Shown piece after piece: positions 44,592-53,152 of a stretch of DNA of 64,000 bases; the first letter of the stretch is position 1; every line of letters begins with the position of its first letter. Position numbers and translations under genes: made by a program. The notes under the pieces were generated by a model, which was given only the letters and a program-made list of their open reading frames with translations, ran no database searches and was not told where the DNA came from. Source of the DNA: an uncultured bacterium (GTDB lineage: Bacteria > Bacillota > Clostridia > Lachnospirales > Lachnospiraceae); the NCBI GenBank assembly GCA_947073545.1, contig CAMTMP010000003.1, positions 106,773 through 170,772 on the forward strand, given 5' to 3'.

Positions 44592-46412
44592 ATGAAAATG
44601 AAAGTTGCCGAGTATATAGCTGATTTTCTCGTAGCGCATGGAATCAGGGACTGTTTTATGGTGACGGGCGGGGGCGCCATGCATTTGAATGATGCTTTGG
44701 GACACAGGGAAGGCCTGCATTGTACCTTTAATCACCATGAGCAGGCATGTGCCATCGCCGCGGAGGGCTATACCCGCATGACAGGTGATCTGGCGGCGGT
44801 ATGTGTGACCAGCGGGCCGGGCGGGACGAATGCCATCACCGGTGTCATGGGGGGATGGCTGGATTCGATACCGATGTTTGTTCTTTCCGGACAGGTGAAG
44901 AGGGAGACTACGATCCACGCGTATCCGGACTTACATCTGCGGCAGCTTGGAGATCAGGAGTTTGATATCATCCGGTCAGTCTCCAATATGACGAAGTATG
45001 CAGCAATGGTGACGGAACCGGCGCAGATTGCCTATCATTTGGAAAAGGCCCTGTTTCTTGCGAAGGACGGAAGGGGTGGCCCGGCGTGGCTGGATATCCC
45101 TTTAGATGTACAGGGTGCTATGATAGAGACGGGCGAACTGTCCCATTTTGACCCGCAGGAGGAGGGGCTTATGCCTGCTTCGGGAACGGACTTGGCGGAG
45201 AATGCGGCCATGACAGCGCGGACGATCCTGCAGAAGATCGGTGAGGCGAAAGCGCCGCTTATTTTGGCGGGGACAGGTATCAGGCTTGGGGGCGCGCAGG
45301 AGCTGCTGCTTAAGCTGATTGACAAATTGGGGATACCCGTCGTGACAGCGTGGAATGCCAACGATACAGTGGCGTGGGACAATCCCTATTTTGCAGGGAT
45401 GCCCGGAACGGTGGGAACCAGACCGGGGAATTTCGCGGTGCAGAACTGCGATCTTCTTTTAAGTCTCGGATGCCGTCTGAATATTCGGATGATCGGATAT
45501 AACAAACTTGATTTTGCAAAAAATGCGTATAAGATTATTGTAGATATTGACCCTGTGGAGCTGCAAAAGCCGACAGTCCGCCCGGATATGCCGGTAAATG
45601 CTGATGTGAAAGTTTTGCTGGAGGCCATGCTGGCGCAGGAATATCAGATGCAGGGACATCACGCGCCGTGGGCGGCGTGGTGCAGAAATCTGGTACAGAC
45701 CTATCCGGCGGTACTTGACAGCTATCACGGGAGTGGCAGCGATCCCATGAACCCATATGTTTTCATGGAAAAGCTGTTTGCGAAGTGCCGCCAGGACGAG
45801 CGGATTGTATGCGGAAACGGAAGCGCCTGCGTCATCACTTTTCAGGCGTGCCGGATCAAACAGGGGCAGAGGATGTTCACCAATTCCGGCTGCGCGGCAA
45901 TGGGATATGGACTTCCCGCTGCGCTTGGCGTTGCGGTCTCTGATAACAGCCGACGTGTGGTCTGCATAGACGGCGACGGCAGCGTAATGATGAATATACA
46001 GGAGCTTGCGACGATTGCGCATAACAATCTGGACATCAAGCTGATTATACTGAACAATAACGGGTATCACTCGATCCGCCAGACGCAGACAAACCTGTTC
46101 AAACCGCCGTTTGTCGGGATTGATGGGGACAGCGGCGTCGGTTTTCCGGACTTTGGCAAACTGGCGGACGCATTTGGACTGCGTTATTTCCATATAGGGA
46201 ACGAGACGGAATGTGACGAAGTGCTGGAAAACGCGCTTGCCTGCGAAGGCCCTTGCATCTGTGAGGCGCTGCTTGATCCGAAACAGAACTTTGCGCCGAA
46301 ATCTTCCTCCAAAGTGATGCCGGACGGAACAATTACGTCGCCGTCTCTCGATGATATGGCGCCCTTTCTGGATCGGGAGGAGTTTGGGCGGATTCATTAT
46401 CTGCAGGAATGA
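44592..46412 (+). CDS. Thiamine-diphosphate enzyme, acetolactate synthase-like
   Basis: 606 residues in the three-domain order of ALS-type enzymes. The N-terminal PYR domain has FNHHEQACAIAAEGYTR with the catalytic Glu; the middle domain follows (~200-340); the C-terminal PP domain has GDGSVMMNIQELATIAHNNLDIKLIILNNNGY, the GDG-x~26-NN ThDP motif. In sugar pathways a homologue (YerE) adds a two-carbon unit from pyruvate to a 4-ketosugar; others act on keto acids. With an aldolase before it and an SDR after it, a branched or chain-extended sugar is plausible (inference). Housekeeping acetolactate synthase is less likely because no regulatory subunit or ilv gene is near. ATG 44592 follows GGGAGAAG; GTG 44589 is possible. 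Confidence 0.85.
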   Translation: MKMKVAEYIADFLVAHGIRDCFMVTGGGAMHLNDALGHREGLHCTFNHHEQACAIAAEGYTRMTGDLAAVCVTSGPGGTNAITGVMGGWLDSIPMFVLSGQVKRETTIHAYPDLHLRQLGDQEFDIIRSVSNMTKYAAMVTEPAQIAYHLEKALFLAKDGRGGPAWLDIPLDVQGAMIETGELSHFDPQEEGLMPASGTDLAENAAMTARTILQKIGEAKAPLILAGTGIRLGGAQELLLKLIDKLGIPVVTAWNANDTVAWDNPYFAGMPGTVGTRPGNFAVQNCDLLLSLGCRLNIRMIGYNKLDFAKNAYKIIVDIDPVELQKPTVRPDMPVNADVKVLLEAMLAQEYQMQGHHAPWAAWCRNLVQTYPAVLDSYHGSGSDPMNPYVFMEKLFAKCRQDERIVCGNGSACVITFQACRIKQGQRMFTNSGCAAMGYGLPAALGVAVSDNSRRVVCIDGDGSVMMNIQELATIAHNNLDIKLIILNNNGYHSIRQTQTNLFKPPFVGIDGDSGVGFPDFGKLADAFGLRYFHIGNETECDEVLENALACEGPCICEALLDPKQNFAPKSSSKVMPDGTITSPSLDDMAPFLDREEFGRIHYLQE

Positions 46413-46457
46413 GCGGATAGAGAGGCGGTCTGTGGACGGAAAATGATGGGGGATTAG

Positions 46458-47399
46458 ATGCGTAGAGTGATAATTACCGGCCCTACCGGTGCGATCGGTA
46501 TGGCGTTGATACAAAAATGCATAGAGATGAACACGGAAGTCACAGCGGTGTGTCATCATGGTTCGGCAAGGATCGGACAACTCCCTGTTTCAGAGCTGGT
46601 GAAGGTGGTAGAGTGTGACCTGTGTGAAATGAAAACACTTCCGGAACGCCTGCAGGGCAGTTATGACGCTTTTTTTCATTTGGCATGGGCGTGTACGGCG
46701 GGAGAGGGAAGAAACGATGTGGAAGCCCAGACACAGAATATCCGGTATACGATGGATGTGGTGGATGCGGTGAAGAGGCTGGGCTGTGAGTGCTTTATCG
46801 GCGCCGGGTCCCAAGCGGAGTATGGCCGGGTGGAAGGCCGTTTACATGCGATGACGCCGGTGTTTCCCGAGAACGGGTACGGGATTGCCAAGCTGTGTGC
46901 CGGGCAGTTGAGCCGCTTGCGCTGCGGGCAGCTCGGGATCAGGCATATCTGGTTTCGCGTATTAAGCGTTTACGGGAAATATGACGGAGAACAGACCATG
47001 ATTATGTCAAGCATCAGAAAGATGCTGAACGGGGAAATACCGGAGTATACACCGGCGCAACAAATGTGGGATTACCTATACAGCGAAGATGCGGCGCGGG
47101 CATTTTATCTTGCGGCACAGAAAGGCCGCGACGGGGCTGTTTATTGTTTGGGGAGCGGGCAGGCTAGGCCGTTGAGAGAGTATATAGGAATCATGCGGGA
47201 TGAAGCGAAGCCCGGCCTGCCGCTTAAGTTTGGAGCGAAGCCTTATGCGGACAAACAGGTGATGCATTTATGCGCGGATATTACAGACTTACAGCGGGAT
47301 ACCGGGTTTGTGCCGGAAACCGGGTTTTCGGAGGGGATACGCAAGACGGTGGAGTGGGTGAGAAACCGCAGTGAAAATCGTAACGATTCAGCTTTATAG
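46458..47399 (+). CDS. NAD(P)-dependent sugar epimerase/dehydratase/reductase (extended SDR)
   Basis: 313 residues. VIITGPTGAIGMALI is the nucleotide-binding TGxxGxxG motif, and GYGIAKLCAGQ supplies the YxxxK catalytic pair; GAGSQAEYG gives the Ser/Thr region. Extended SDRs act on nucleotide sugars as epimerases, dehydratases or ketoreductases. After a YerE-like TPP enzyme, a reductase role on the branched keto product (as YerF) would fit, but cannot be shown from sequence. GGGGGAT precedes the ATG. Confidence 0.85.
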   Translation: MRRVIITGPTGAIGMALIQKCIEMNTEVTAVCHHGSARIGQLPVSELVKVVECDLCEMKTLPERLQGSYDAFFHLAWACTAGEGRNDVEAQTQNIRYTMDVVDAVKRLGCECFIGAGSQAEYGRVEGRLHAMTPVFPENGYGIAKLCAGQLSRLRCGQLGIRHIWFRVLSVYGKYDGEQTMIMSSIRKMLNGEIPEYTPAQQMWDYLYSEDAARAFYLAAQKGRDGAVYCLGSGQARPLREYIGIMRDEAKPGLPLKFGAKPYADKQVMHLCADITDLQRDTGFVPETGFSEGIRKTVEWVRNRSENRNDSAL

Positions 47400-47570
47400 C
47401 TAGTGCAAAGGTCTAGGCTGAACTGTTGCTGAAAATCCTCCGATTTTCGAACAGAGGTAGAATTATCGTGCGTTTTAGTGTATACTAATGAAGTATAAAA
47501 TAGAAATGTTAAGGGGAGCAATTATGCAGAGACAGAAAGTGTAATTTGCACCGGGAGATGGATATATTAT
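47400..47570 (+). promoter_or_regulatory. Intergenic region with hairpin, possible promoter and mini-ORF
   Basis: GAAAATC at 47431-47437 pairs with GATTTTC at 47442-47448 around a 4-base loop; there is no T-run, so terminator function is doubtful. TATACT at 47481-47486 and TATAAA at 47494-47499 resemble -10 boxes, each without a good -35. A seven-codon open frame, ATG 47524 to TAA 47544 (MQRQKV), has AAGGGGAG seven bases upstream and could be a leader peptide or a relic. The stretch begins an AT-richer patch that runs to about 49.1 kb. Confidence 0.35.
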
Positions 47571-48095
47571 ATGGAAAAAATAGTAATTATTATCAATGGA
47601 AGTGGTGGTGTAGGGAAAGACACATTATGTGATTTCGCGGCGAAACATTTTAGAGTAAAGACCATTTCATCGATTACTCCGATTAAGGAGATTGCCCGTA
47701 AGGGATTTGGCTGGACGGGGCAAAAGGATAGCAAATCCCGGAAACTGCTGGCAGATTTGAAGGAGCTGGCCGTTAACTATAATGACCTGCCTTATTTATA
47801 TTTATGCGAAGAATATGATCGCTTCTTAAATAGCGAAGCACAGATTTTGTTTGTGCATATTAGGGAGGGAGAAGAAATTGATAAGTTTAAAAAGCAGGTT
47901 AAAGGAATGTGCTATACCCTTCTGATTACCAGAAGAGTGAATGAAAATATCCGATGGGGCAATGCATCGGATGATGATGTACAAAAGTATGGCTATGATT
48001 TGATTTATGAAAATAATAAATCGGTTGAAGAATCGGAGCAGGATTTCTGTGATTTTTTGAGAAAGAATATTGAGAAAGTAATGTATGTGCAATAA
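47571..48095 (+). CDS. P-loop kinase, (d)NMP kinase-like
   Basis: 174 residues. IIINGSGGVGKDTLCDFAAKHF is a Walker A/P-loop (GSGGVGKDT) with the D common in adenylate and deoxynucleoside-monophosphate kinases. ILFVHIREGEEIDKF and TLLITRRVNENIRWGN could be the Walker B-like strand and LID/Arg finger region. The substrate is unknown; a sugar or nucleotide phosphate is possible. The gene is AT-richer than the flanking polysaccharide genes and unlike the operon's usual content, suggesting separate acquisition with the following transferase gene. Confidence 0.6.
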   Translation: MEKIVIIINGSGGVGKDTLCDFAAKHFRVKTISSITPIKEIARKGFGWTGQKDSKSRKLLADLKELAVNYNDLPYLYLCEEYDRFLNSEAQILFVHIREGEEIDKFKKQVKGMCYTLLITRRVNENIRWGNASDDDVQKYGYDLIYENNKSVEESEQDFCDFLRKNIEKVMYVQ

Positions 48096-48125
48096 AGCAG
48101 TACTAAAGGCGAGGATGGCGAGCGC

Positions 48126-48155
48126 ATGAAAAAGATAAGTATATTGCATGAATAG
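48126..48155 (+). pseudogene. Remnant of a GT2 gene start (MKKISILHE-stop)
   Basis: Ten codons, ATG 48126 to TAG 48153-48155, encode MKKISILHE. The first seven residues equal the start of the GT2 at 49117 (MKKISILIPCYNE), and the DNA matches closely (ATGAAAAAGATAAGTATATTG against ATGAAAAAAATAAGCATATTG). This looks like a leftover 5' end of a GT2 gene beside the following insertion. Chance similarity of a short start is possible. Confidence 0.35.
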
Positions 48156-48167
48156 GAGGTGGTCGCT

Positions 48168-49097
48168 GTGGGCGGTATTCCGATTATAATATGTCATGAA
48201 GGAAGACAACCTTATTTGCAAGAATGTATTAATCAGGCGAAAAAATTTGACAATACGGTTATATTAGTCGGTGATGAGTCAAATAAAGATATGGGTGCGG
48301 ATCATTGGTACAGTATGGCAGAGTTGGAGACCGATGAATGGCATGATTTTACAGAACTGTTTTGCAATATGTCTACCAATCCGGAGAAGTTTGAATTACA
48401 ATGTTTCAAAAGGTTTTTTTTGATTTATGCATTAATGAAAAAGGATATTATTCACGAGTGTATTCATATCGACAGCGACGTATTATGTTATTTCGATTTT
48501 TCGATGTTTAAGGAATTTGCCGGACGGTATATGGTTTCTCTGGGGATTCCGCGAAAGCAGGACAGATACAGATGGAGCGCGGGAGCTATGACATCGTATT
48601 GGACAAAGGAAGGCATTTCTTCGTTCTGTGATTTTGTCATTTCCACCTATAAGAATAACATGGCGTTATTAGCTGAAAAGTGGGACTATCAGAAAAAGAA
48701 TAACCTGCCGGGCGGAATATGTGATATGACATTACTGTATTTATGGTCAAGGCAGTATGATGGGACAAAGATACTGAATACTATAGAGCAATTTGAGATT
48801 GGACAAAATAAAGTTGTGATTGATAACAACATAAATTCGATAGAAAGTGGCAGCGGAGATAAGTATGTATATGACAAATTGTTCAATGTGAAGAAAATTA
48901 TATTTATTGATGGGGTTCCCTACTTGCAAAAGAGTGATGGGACAAGGATACGGACATTGGTTTTGCATTTTCAGGGGGGCGCAAAAAGATATATGAAGTT
49001 TTATGCTGGTGCCTGTAAGCATGGGAAACCGTTATATTACTTTCTGGCGGCGGCGATTAAATGCAAAAGATTGCTCTTTAATTTTAGAAAGCGTTAG
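48168..49097 (+). CDS. GT-A glycosyltransferase (GT8-like)
   Basis: 309 residues from GTG 48168, preceded by AGGAGG with 8-base spacing; the frame is also open from GTG 48159, which lies inside the ribosome site. IHIDSDVLCYFD (~101-112) is the DxD metal site; RWSAGAMTSYWTKEG and LPGGICDMTLLYLW resemble the acceptor-side loops of GT8/GT-A enzymes. The C-terminus is basic (KCKRLLFNFRKR) and may contact the membrane. AT-rich relative to neighbours, like the kinase gene before it. Confidence 0.7.
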   Translation: MGGIPIIICHEGRQPYLQECINQAKKFDNTVILVGDESNKDMGADHWYSMAELETDEWHDFTELFCNMSTNPEKFELQCFKRFFLIYALMKKDIIHECIHIDSDVLCYFDFSMFKEFAGRYMVSLGIPRKQDRYRWSAGAMTSYWTKEGISSFCDFVISTYKNNMALLAEKWDYQKKNNLPGGICDMTLLYLWSRQYDGTKILNTIEQFEIGQNKVVIDNNINSIESGSGDKYVYDKLFNVKKIIFIDGVPYLQKSDGTRIRTLVLHFQGGAKRYMKFYAGACKHGKPLYYFLAAAIKCKRLLFNFRKR

Positions 49098-49116
49098 CGG
49101 AAGCGGGGTATTGTTA

Positions 49117-50058
49117 ATGAAAAAAATAAGCATATTGATTCCCTGTTATAATGAAGTGGAAAATGTCGGGCCGATGAGCGATGCGGTAGTGAAGATCATG
49201 ACAGAAGAACTTCCACAATATGATTATGAACTTCTTTTTATTGATAACTGCTCTCAGGACGGGACGCAGGACAAGCTTGAGGAGATTTGCGCTGCCAATA
49301 AGAAAATAAAAGCTATTTTCAATGTTACGAATTTCGGGCAGTTCAATTCTCCTTTTTATGGAATGTGCCAGACCACAGGGGAATGTACGATTTCGATGTG
49401 CTGTGACTTTCAAGATCCGGTTGAAATGATACCGAAGTTTGTGAAAGAGTGGGAGAACGGTTACAAGATTGTGAGCGGGATCAAGACTTCCAGCAAAGAA
49501 AATGGGTTTATCTATTTCCTGCGAACAATATACTATAAAATGATTAAAAATATGTCCTCAGTAAAAATGATCGAGCATTTTACTGGGTTTGGTCTGTATG
49601 ATAAAAGTTTTATTAATCTGATCAGCCAGCTTGACGATCCGATTCCATTTTTGCGGGGAATCGTTGCGGAATACGGATTCAAAAGAAAAGATATCGCATA
49701 TGAACAGGCGCAGCGCCGTGCCGGAAAGACGAGCAATAATTTCTATTCGCTGTATGATGCGGCCATGCTGAGCGTAACTTCTTATACAAAAGTAGGATTG
49801 CGGCTGGCTACGCTGCTTGGTTTCATCAGTTCAGGTGTAAGTCTTGTGATTGCGTTTATTTATCTTATTCTGAAGCTGACGCACTGGAATGATTTTGGAG
49901 CCGGTTATGCACCCATGGTGATCGGGGTGTTTGTGCTGGGGTCCATTCAGCTTTTCTTTATCGGGCTGTTGGGGGAATATATCTTGAATATCAATACAAG
50001 GGTTATGCACCGGCCGTTGGTGGTGGAGGAGAAGAGGATTAATTTTGATGAGGATTGA
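49117..50058 (+). CDS. GT2 bactoprenol-phosphate glycosyltransferase, GtrB-like
   Basis: 313 residues. MKKISILIPCYNEVENV, IDNCSQDGT and SMCCDFQDP (DxD equivalent) are GT2 motifs. Two C-terminal membrane helices (~232-255, ~266-290) match GtrB/ArnC/YkoT-type enzymes, which load a sugar onto undecaprenyl phosphate at the inner face. No GtrA-like flippase is visible next to it. ATG 49117 is chosen by alignment to the family and GGGG upstream; the frame is open to 49003 inside the previous gene. Confidence 0.85.
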   Translation: MKKISILIPCYNEVENVGPMSDAVVKIMTEELPQYDYELLFIDNCSQDGTQDKLEEICAANKKIKAIFNVTNFGQFNSPFYGMCQTTGECTISMCCDFQDPVEMIPKFVKEWENGYKIVSGIKTSSKENGFIYFLRTIYYKMIKNMSSVKMIEHFTGFGLYDKSFINLISQLDDPIPFLRGIVAEYGFKRKDIAYEQAQRRAGKTSNNFYSLYDAAMLSVTSYTKVGLRLATLLGFISSGVSLVIAFIYLILKLTHWNDFGAGYAPMVIGVFVLGSIQLFFIGLLGEYILNINTRVMHRPLVVEEKRINFDED

Positions 50059-51064
50059 TGTACTCTATCAGTTTAATGAGAAATATGCCCCTTATGCGGG
50101 AACGTCTATTGTGTCGCTATTTGAGAATAACAGACACTTTGAAGCAATTAGGATATTTATTCTGGGGGAGGAGCTGTCACAGGACAGCATAGAGAGGCTT
50201 CAGGAAACCGGAAGGAAGTATGACAGAGAGATTGTCTTTGTGGATACCACCGCATTGATTGAGAAGATGCAGGCACTTCATATGCCGACTTACAGAGGTT
50301 CTTATGCTGCCAATATAAGGCTTTTTCTGCCGGAGCTTTTGGATGATAGCGTAGATCGTCTCTTGTATCTGGATTCCGATACGATTGTGGACGGCTGTCT
50401 TGACGAGTTGACGGAAATTTCGATGGGCGATTATCCTGCGGCGATGGTTTTGGATTCGCTGGTCCGCCGTCATAAAATTCGGCTGGGTTTTTCGAAAGAA
50501 GAGCCGTATTTTAATTCGGGTGTCATCCTGTTTCAAATGGAACGATGGAGGCAGGAGCGGTGTTCCGAGAAGATTGCGGAGCATGTAAAAACGGTGAGGG
50601 CGCATTATCCCTCTCCGGATCAAGATCTTCTGAACGTGGTCTGCCGGGGAAGGATTATGACGCTGCCGCCTAAATATAATTTTCAGCCGATCCATCTGGC
50701 TTTTTCAGCGGAGAGTTATTTCAGATGCTTTGGGAAATGGGACTATTACAAACCGGAAGAGATCGCGAATGGGCAGAAAAGTCCTGTCGTTTATCACTTC
50801 TTTCGATTTGTCGGAGAGTTTCCGTGGCATAAAGATAATCTGCATCCCGATAATGATATTTTTGACCAATACTTGGCGAAATCCGCATTCAGCGACTATG
50901 TGAAAATGCCATCTGAGGCGGGTGTGATTCTCAGGATCGAAAAGCTGCTTTATCGGCTTCTGCCAAGAGCGGTGTTTATTTATTTGTTCCGCGCGGCTTA
51001 TGAGTGGTTTATCTATAGGGCGAATAAGGATTCTGAGAGGGAGAAAATTAATGGGTTGATGTAG
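50048..51064 (+). CDS. GT8 family glycosyltransferase
   Basis: 338 residues. IDVLYQFNEKYAPYAGTSIVSLFENN opens the fold; LLYLDSDTIVDG contains the DxD metal motif, YFNSGVILFQMERWR and QDLLNVVCRGRI are canonical GT8 segments. GT8 enzymes transfer glucose or galactose with retention. The C-terminus (LLPRAVFIYLFRAAYEWFIYRANKDSEREK) is nearly repeated by the gene fragment at 56610-56732. Overlaps the GT2 gene by 11 bases. It is the last + strand gene before the inverted block. Confidence 0.9.
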   Translation: MRIDVLYQFNEKYAPYAGTSIVSLFENNRHFEAIRIFILGEELSQDSIERLQETGRKYDREIVFVDTTALIEKMQALHMPTYRGSYAANIRLFLPELLDDSVDRLLYLDSDTIVDGCLDELTEISMGDYPAAMVLDSLVRRHKIRLGFSKEEPYFNSGVILFQMERWRQERCSEKIAEHVKTVRAHYPSPDQDLLNVVCRGRIMTLPPKYNFQPIHLAFSAESYFRCFGKWDYYKPEEIANGQKSPVVYHFFRFVGEFPWHKDNLHPDNDIFDQYLAKSAFSDYVKMPSEAGVILRIEKLLYRLLPRAVFIYLFRAAYEWFIYRANKDSEREKINGLM

Positions 51065-51070
51065 GTGAGA

Positions 51071-51120
51071 TTCGGTAATTATCATATACGATTGTTTTTA
51101 TCCTTTTGATAATTCCCGAA
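51071..51120. terminator. Inverted repeat between convergent genes, possible bidirectional terminator
   Basis: TTCGGTAATTATCA at 51071-51084 pairs with TGATAATTCCCGAA at 51107-51120 (14 bp, one mismatch), with a 22-base loop. It lies seven bases after the GT8 stop and about 45 bases beyond the end of the - strand pyruvyltransferase gene. T-runs are weak on both sides. It also marks the junction where gene direction reverses, so it could be a recombination relic. Confidence 0.45.
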
Positions 51121-51166
51121 AACATATTTCTTAAAATAGAATGGTCAGTCTTACGAAAAGGATATA

Positions 51167-52249
51167 TTACGATAAAAAATGACCAAGAAACTCACATACA
51201 AGTTTTTCGTTTTTTCGTGCGTCTTCTTGTACCATACTTATGTCGACACTGTCATCCTCCAAAACCGCGTTCAGCATCCGATACGCTTGCCCCGGCTCCA
51301 TCGTTCTGATCATCGCACAATATGTTTCCCTCTTTATCTGTTTATAAAACCGTAACGTCTTTGGATGGTTTGCTGTGGAAACGACTTTTTTTCCCAAATT
51401 AATGCCTACAATTCCAAGATGCAGTTTGTCTGTTATGATCAGGTCTGTATCCCGTATTAGAGTCAAGAGTCCTTTGGGTGTTTGATATGGATAATACAGT
51501 GGGGACACTTCTTCCAGTTCCCGATGCACTTCCTGTGTTCTGGCATATACATCCTGCTTTGTTTGATCGCATACGACAATCGGCTGAAATTCGCTGTGTT
51601 CTCGGCAGAACTTTTTGATATCCGCTAGTACAGCTTCCACACCTCTGTTTTTTTCTTCCGGCAGCGTCACCAGATGTATCAACATTACCTTTTTATTAAT
51701 ATGCTGTTCCTTAATCCATGAAATATCATCCTTGTTCCAAGTAAATTGTGTTCCCAAGATCCAATCCGCGTGCACTTCGATCGGTCTTTTGATTCCGATT
51801 TCCTGTAAAAATTGCTTGGATTCTGCATCTCTGACGGATGCAGTTATCGCTTTTTCAAAAACTTGTTTTGCGACTTTGCGGGAAAACCAGTAGTTTAGTG
51901 GGCCTGCACCCACTCCCGCAACCATAAAAGGCTTACCGCTTTTTACGATTGACAAAGCACGCAGCCCAAATAACTGCATAAATTGAATGTTCGGCACCAG
52001 TTTAGGGACACCCACCCCAAAGTACCCGCCGCCGCCAAAGATAATGACGTCGGCTTTTTTCAGAGCTTCCCTGTGATTTTTCTTACGGTTTACTTTCGCA
52101 TGTGCATCATAAAAAGGAGAGATGTCTGATGTAATAATATTAATGTTGTCTCCGAATCGGGCATATAAGCAGCGGATTTCTTCCTCATAAATCAGAAAAT
52201 CACCGAAATTGTCATTCATAAAAGAGCCAAATAAATAAATATTCAACAT
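51167..52249 (-). CDS. Polysaccharide pyruvyl transferase family protein (left arm)
   Basis: 360 residues. NDNFGDFLIYEEEI, VIIFGGGGYFGVGVPKL and TDLIITDKLHLGIVGINLGKKVV are the three signatures of the polysaccharide pyruvyl transferase family (CsaB/WcaK/AmsJ). Members add pyruvate ketals from PEP to sugars, although some may act as glycosyltransferases. It is the last gene of the - strand block. The counterpart in the right arm is at 59984-61090, only distantly similar. Confidence 0.8.
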   Translation of the reverse strand: MLNIYLFGSFMNDNFGDFLIYEEEIRCLYARFGDNINIITSDISPFYDAHAKVNRKKNHREALKKADVIIFGGGGYFGVGVPKLVPNIQFMQLFGLRALSIVKSGKPFMVAGVGAGPLNYWFSRKVAKQVFEKAITASVRDAESKQFLQEIGIKRPIEVHADWILGTQFTWNKDDISWIKEQHINKKVMLIHLVTLPEEKNRGVEAVLADIKKFCREHSEFQPIVVCDQTKQDVYARTQEVHRELEEVSPLYYPYQTPKGLLTLIRDTDLIITDKLHLGIVGINLGKKVVSTANHPKTLRFYKQIKRETYCAMIRTMEPGQAYRMLNAVLEDDSVDISMVQEDARKNEKLVCEFLGHFLS

Positions 52250-52255
52250 TGATGC

Positions 52256-53152
52256 TCACTTTCCCAGCAAAAGCAGAGCATAGTTCTTCAGTAATCCCAG
52301 TTTGCTTACTTTTTTGCGCTGCTGATATTCTCTTATAATCTGTTTGTCTGTATAAAGCGGAGTCATGGCAACAGCCTTATTTTCCGCAGTAAAGGAATCA
52401 TTTTCCAACAATTCCTTACAATGTGTTCCGGTTCCGTCCTGTCCAATATTGCGAACCAGCGATATCCTCGGGAAAACGGCATATTTCTTTTGCTCAAACT
52501 GGCTGTAACAAAAGCGGATTGCCCAAGAGTCGATTTTCCTCCGCTGCTGCTGGTCGAGCATATAAGAAAGATCTTTACCGCCTTTATTGAACATTTGACG
52601 TTCACAAAGATTCAGGCGAAATTTTTGATAGTTTTTAACTTCCCAATCAACCTGTTCCCATCGAGATTTCCACGTTGCCCATCCCCAACTGCTGATACGA
52701 GGAGTAAAATAAACATCTTTTGTTACGGTTTTCATCTGAGATGAATATGCAGAAACTCCCCATATTCGTTCGTCTGATTCGTAATAGCTTAATGCGTCGT
52801 TCATATACTGCAAAAAAAGAGGAGAGGTTAGCAAGTCGTCTTCCAGCACGATTACCTTTCCGAAAGTATTTATGATTTGCGTTACACCGGAAATGATTGA
52901 TTTTGAGAGGCCTTTATTGTCTGATGATTTTGTTATGCTTACACTTCGAAACCGATCTGATTTCGCTACCTGATCAATAAAGTTTTGGACGGTTTCCACA
53001 TCCTCCTTATCGTGCGGTGATTTAGAACCGTCCGAAAAAATATATAAATCACTTTGTTTTGCTAATGTATTACAGGCCAGTGATTCGATTGTTCTTTTGG
53101 TATGTTCCGGGCGGTTATATACAAATAAAATCACAGGTGCTTTTTCCTTCAT
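52256..53152 (-). CDS. HlpA-like GT-A glycosyltransferase (left arm)
   Basis: 298 residues from the ATG at 53152-53150, which overlaps the previous stop (ATGA). VILFVYNRPEHTKRTIESL, IFSDGSK, VIVLEDDLLTSPLFLQYMNDAL (EDD metal site) and SSWGWATWKSRW mark the family annotated as glycosyltransferase/hemolytic protein HlpA-like. The same WGWATW motif occurs in the right-arm counterpart at 61099-62055. Basic C-terminus (YQQRKKVSKLGLLKNYALLL). Donor unknown. Confidence 0.8.
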   Translation of the reverse strand: MKEKAPVILFVYNRPEHTKRTIESLACNTLAKQSDLYIFSDGSKSPHDKEDVETVQNFIDQVAKSDRFRSVSITKSSDNKGLSKSIISGVTQIINTFGKVIVLEDDLLTSPLFLQYMNDALSYYESDERIWGVSAYSSQMKTVTKDVYFTPRISSWGWATWKSRWEQVDWEVKNYQKFRLNLCERQMFNKGGKDLSYMLDQQQRRKIDSWAIRFCYSQFEQKKYAVFPRISLVRNIGQDGTGTHCKELLENDSFTAENKAVAMTPLYTDKQIIREYQQRKKVSKLGLLKNYALLLLGK

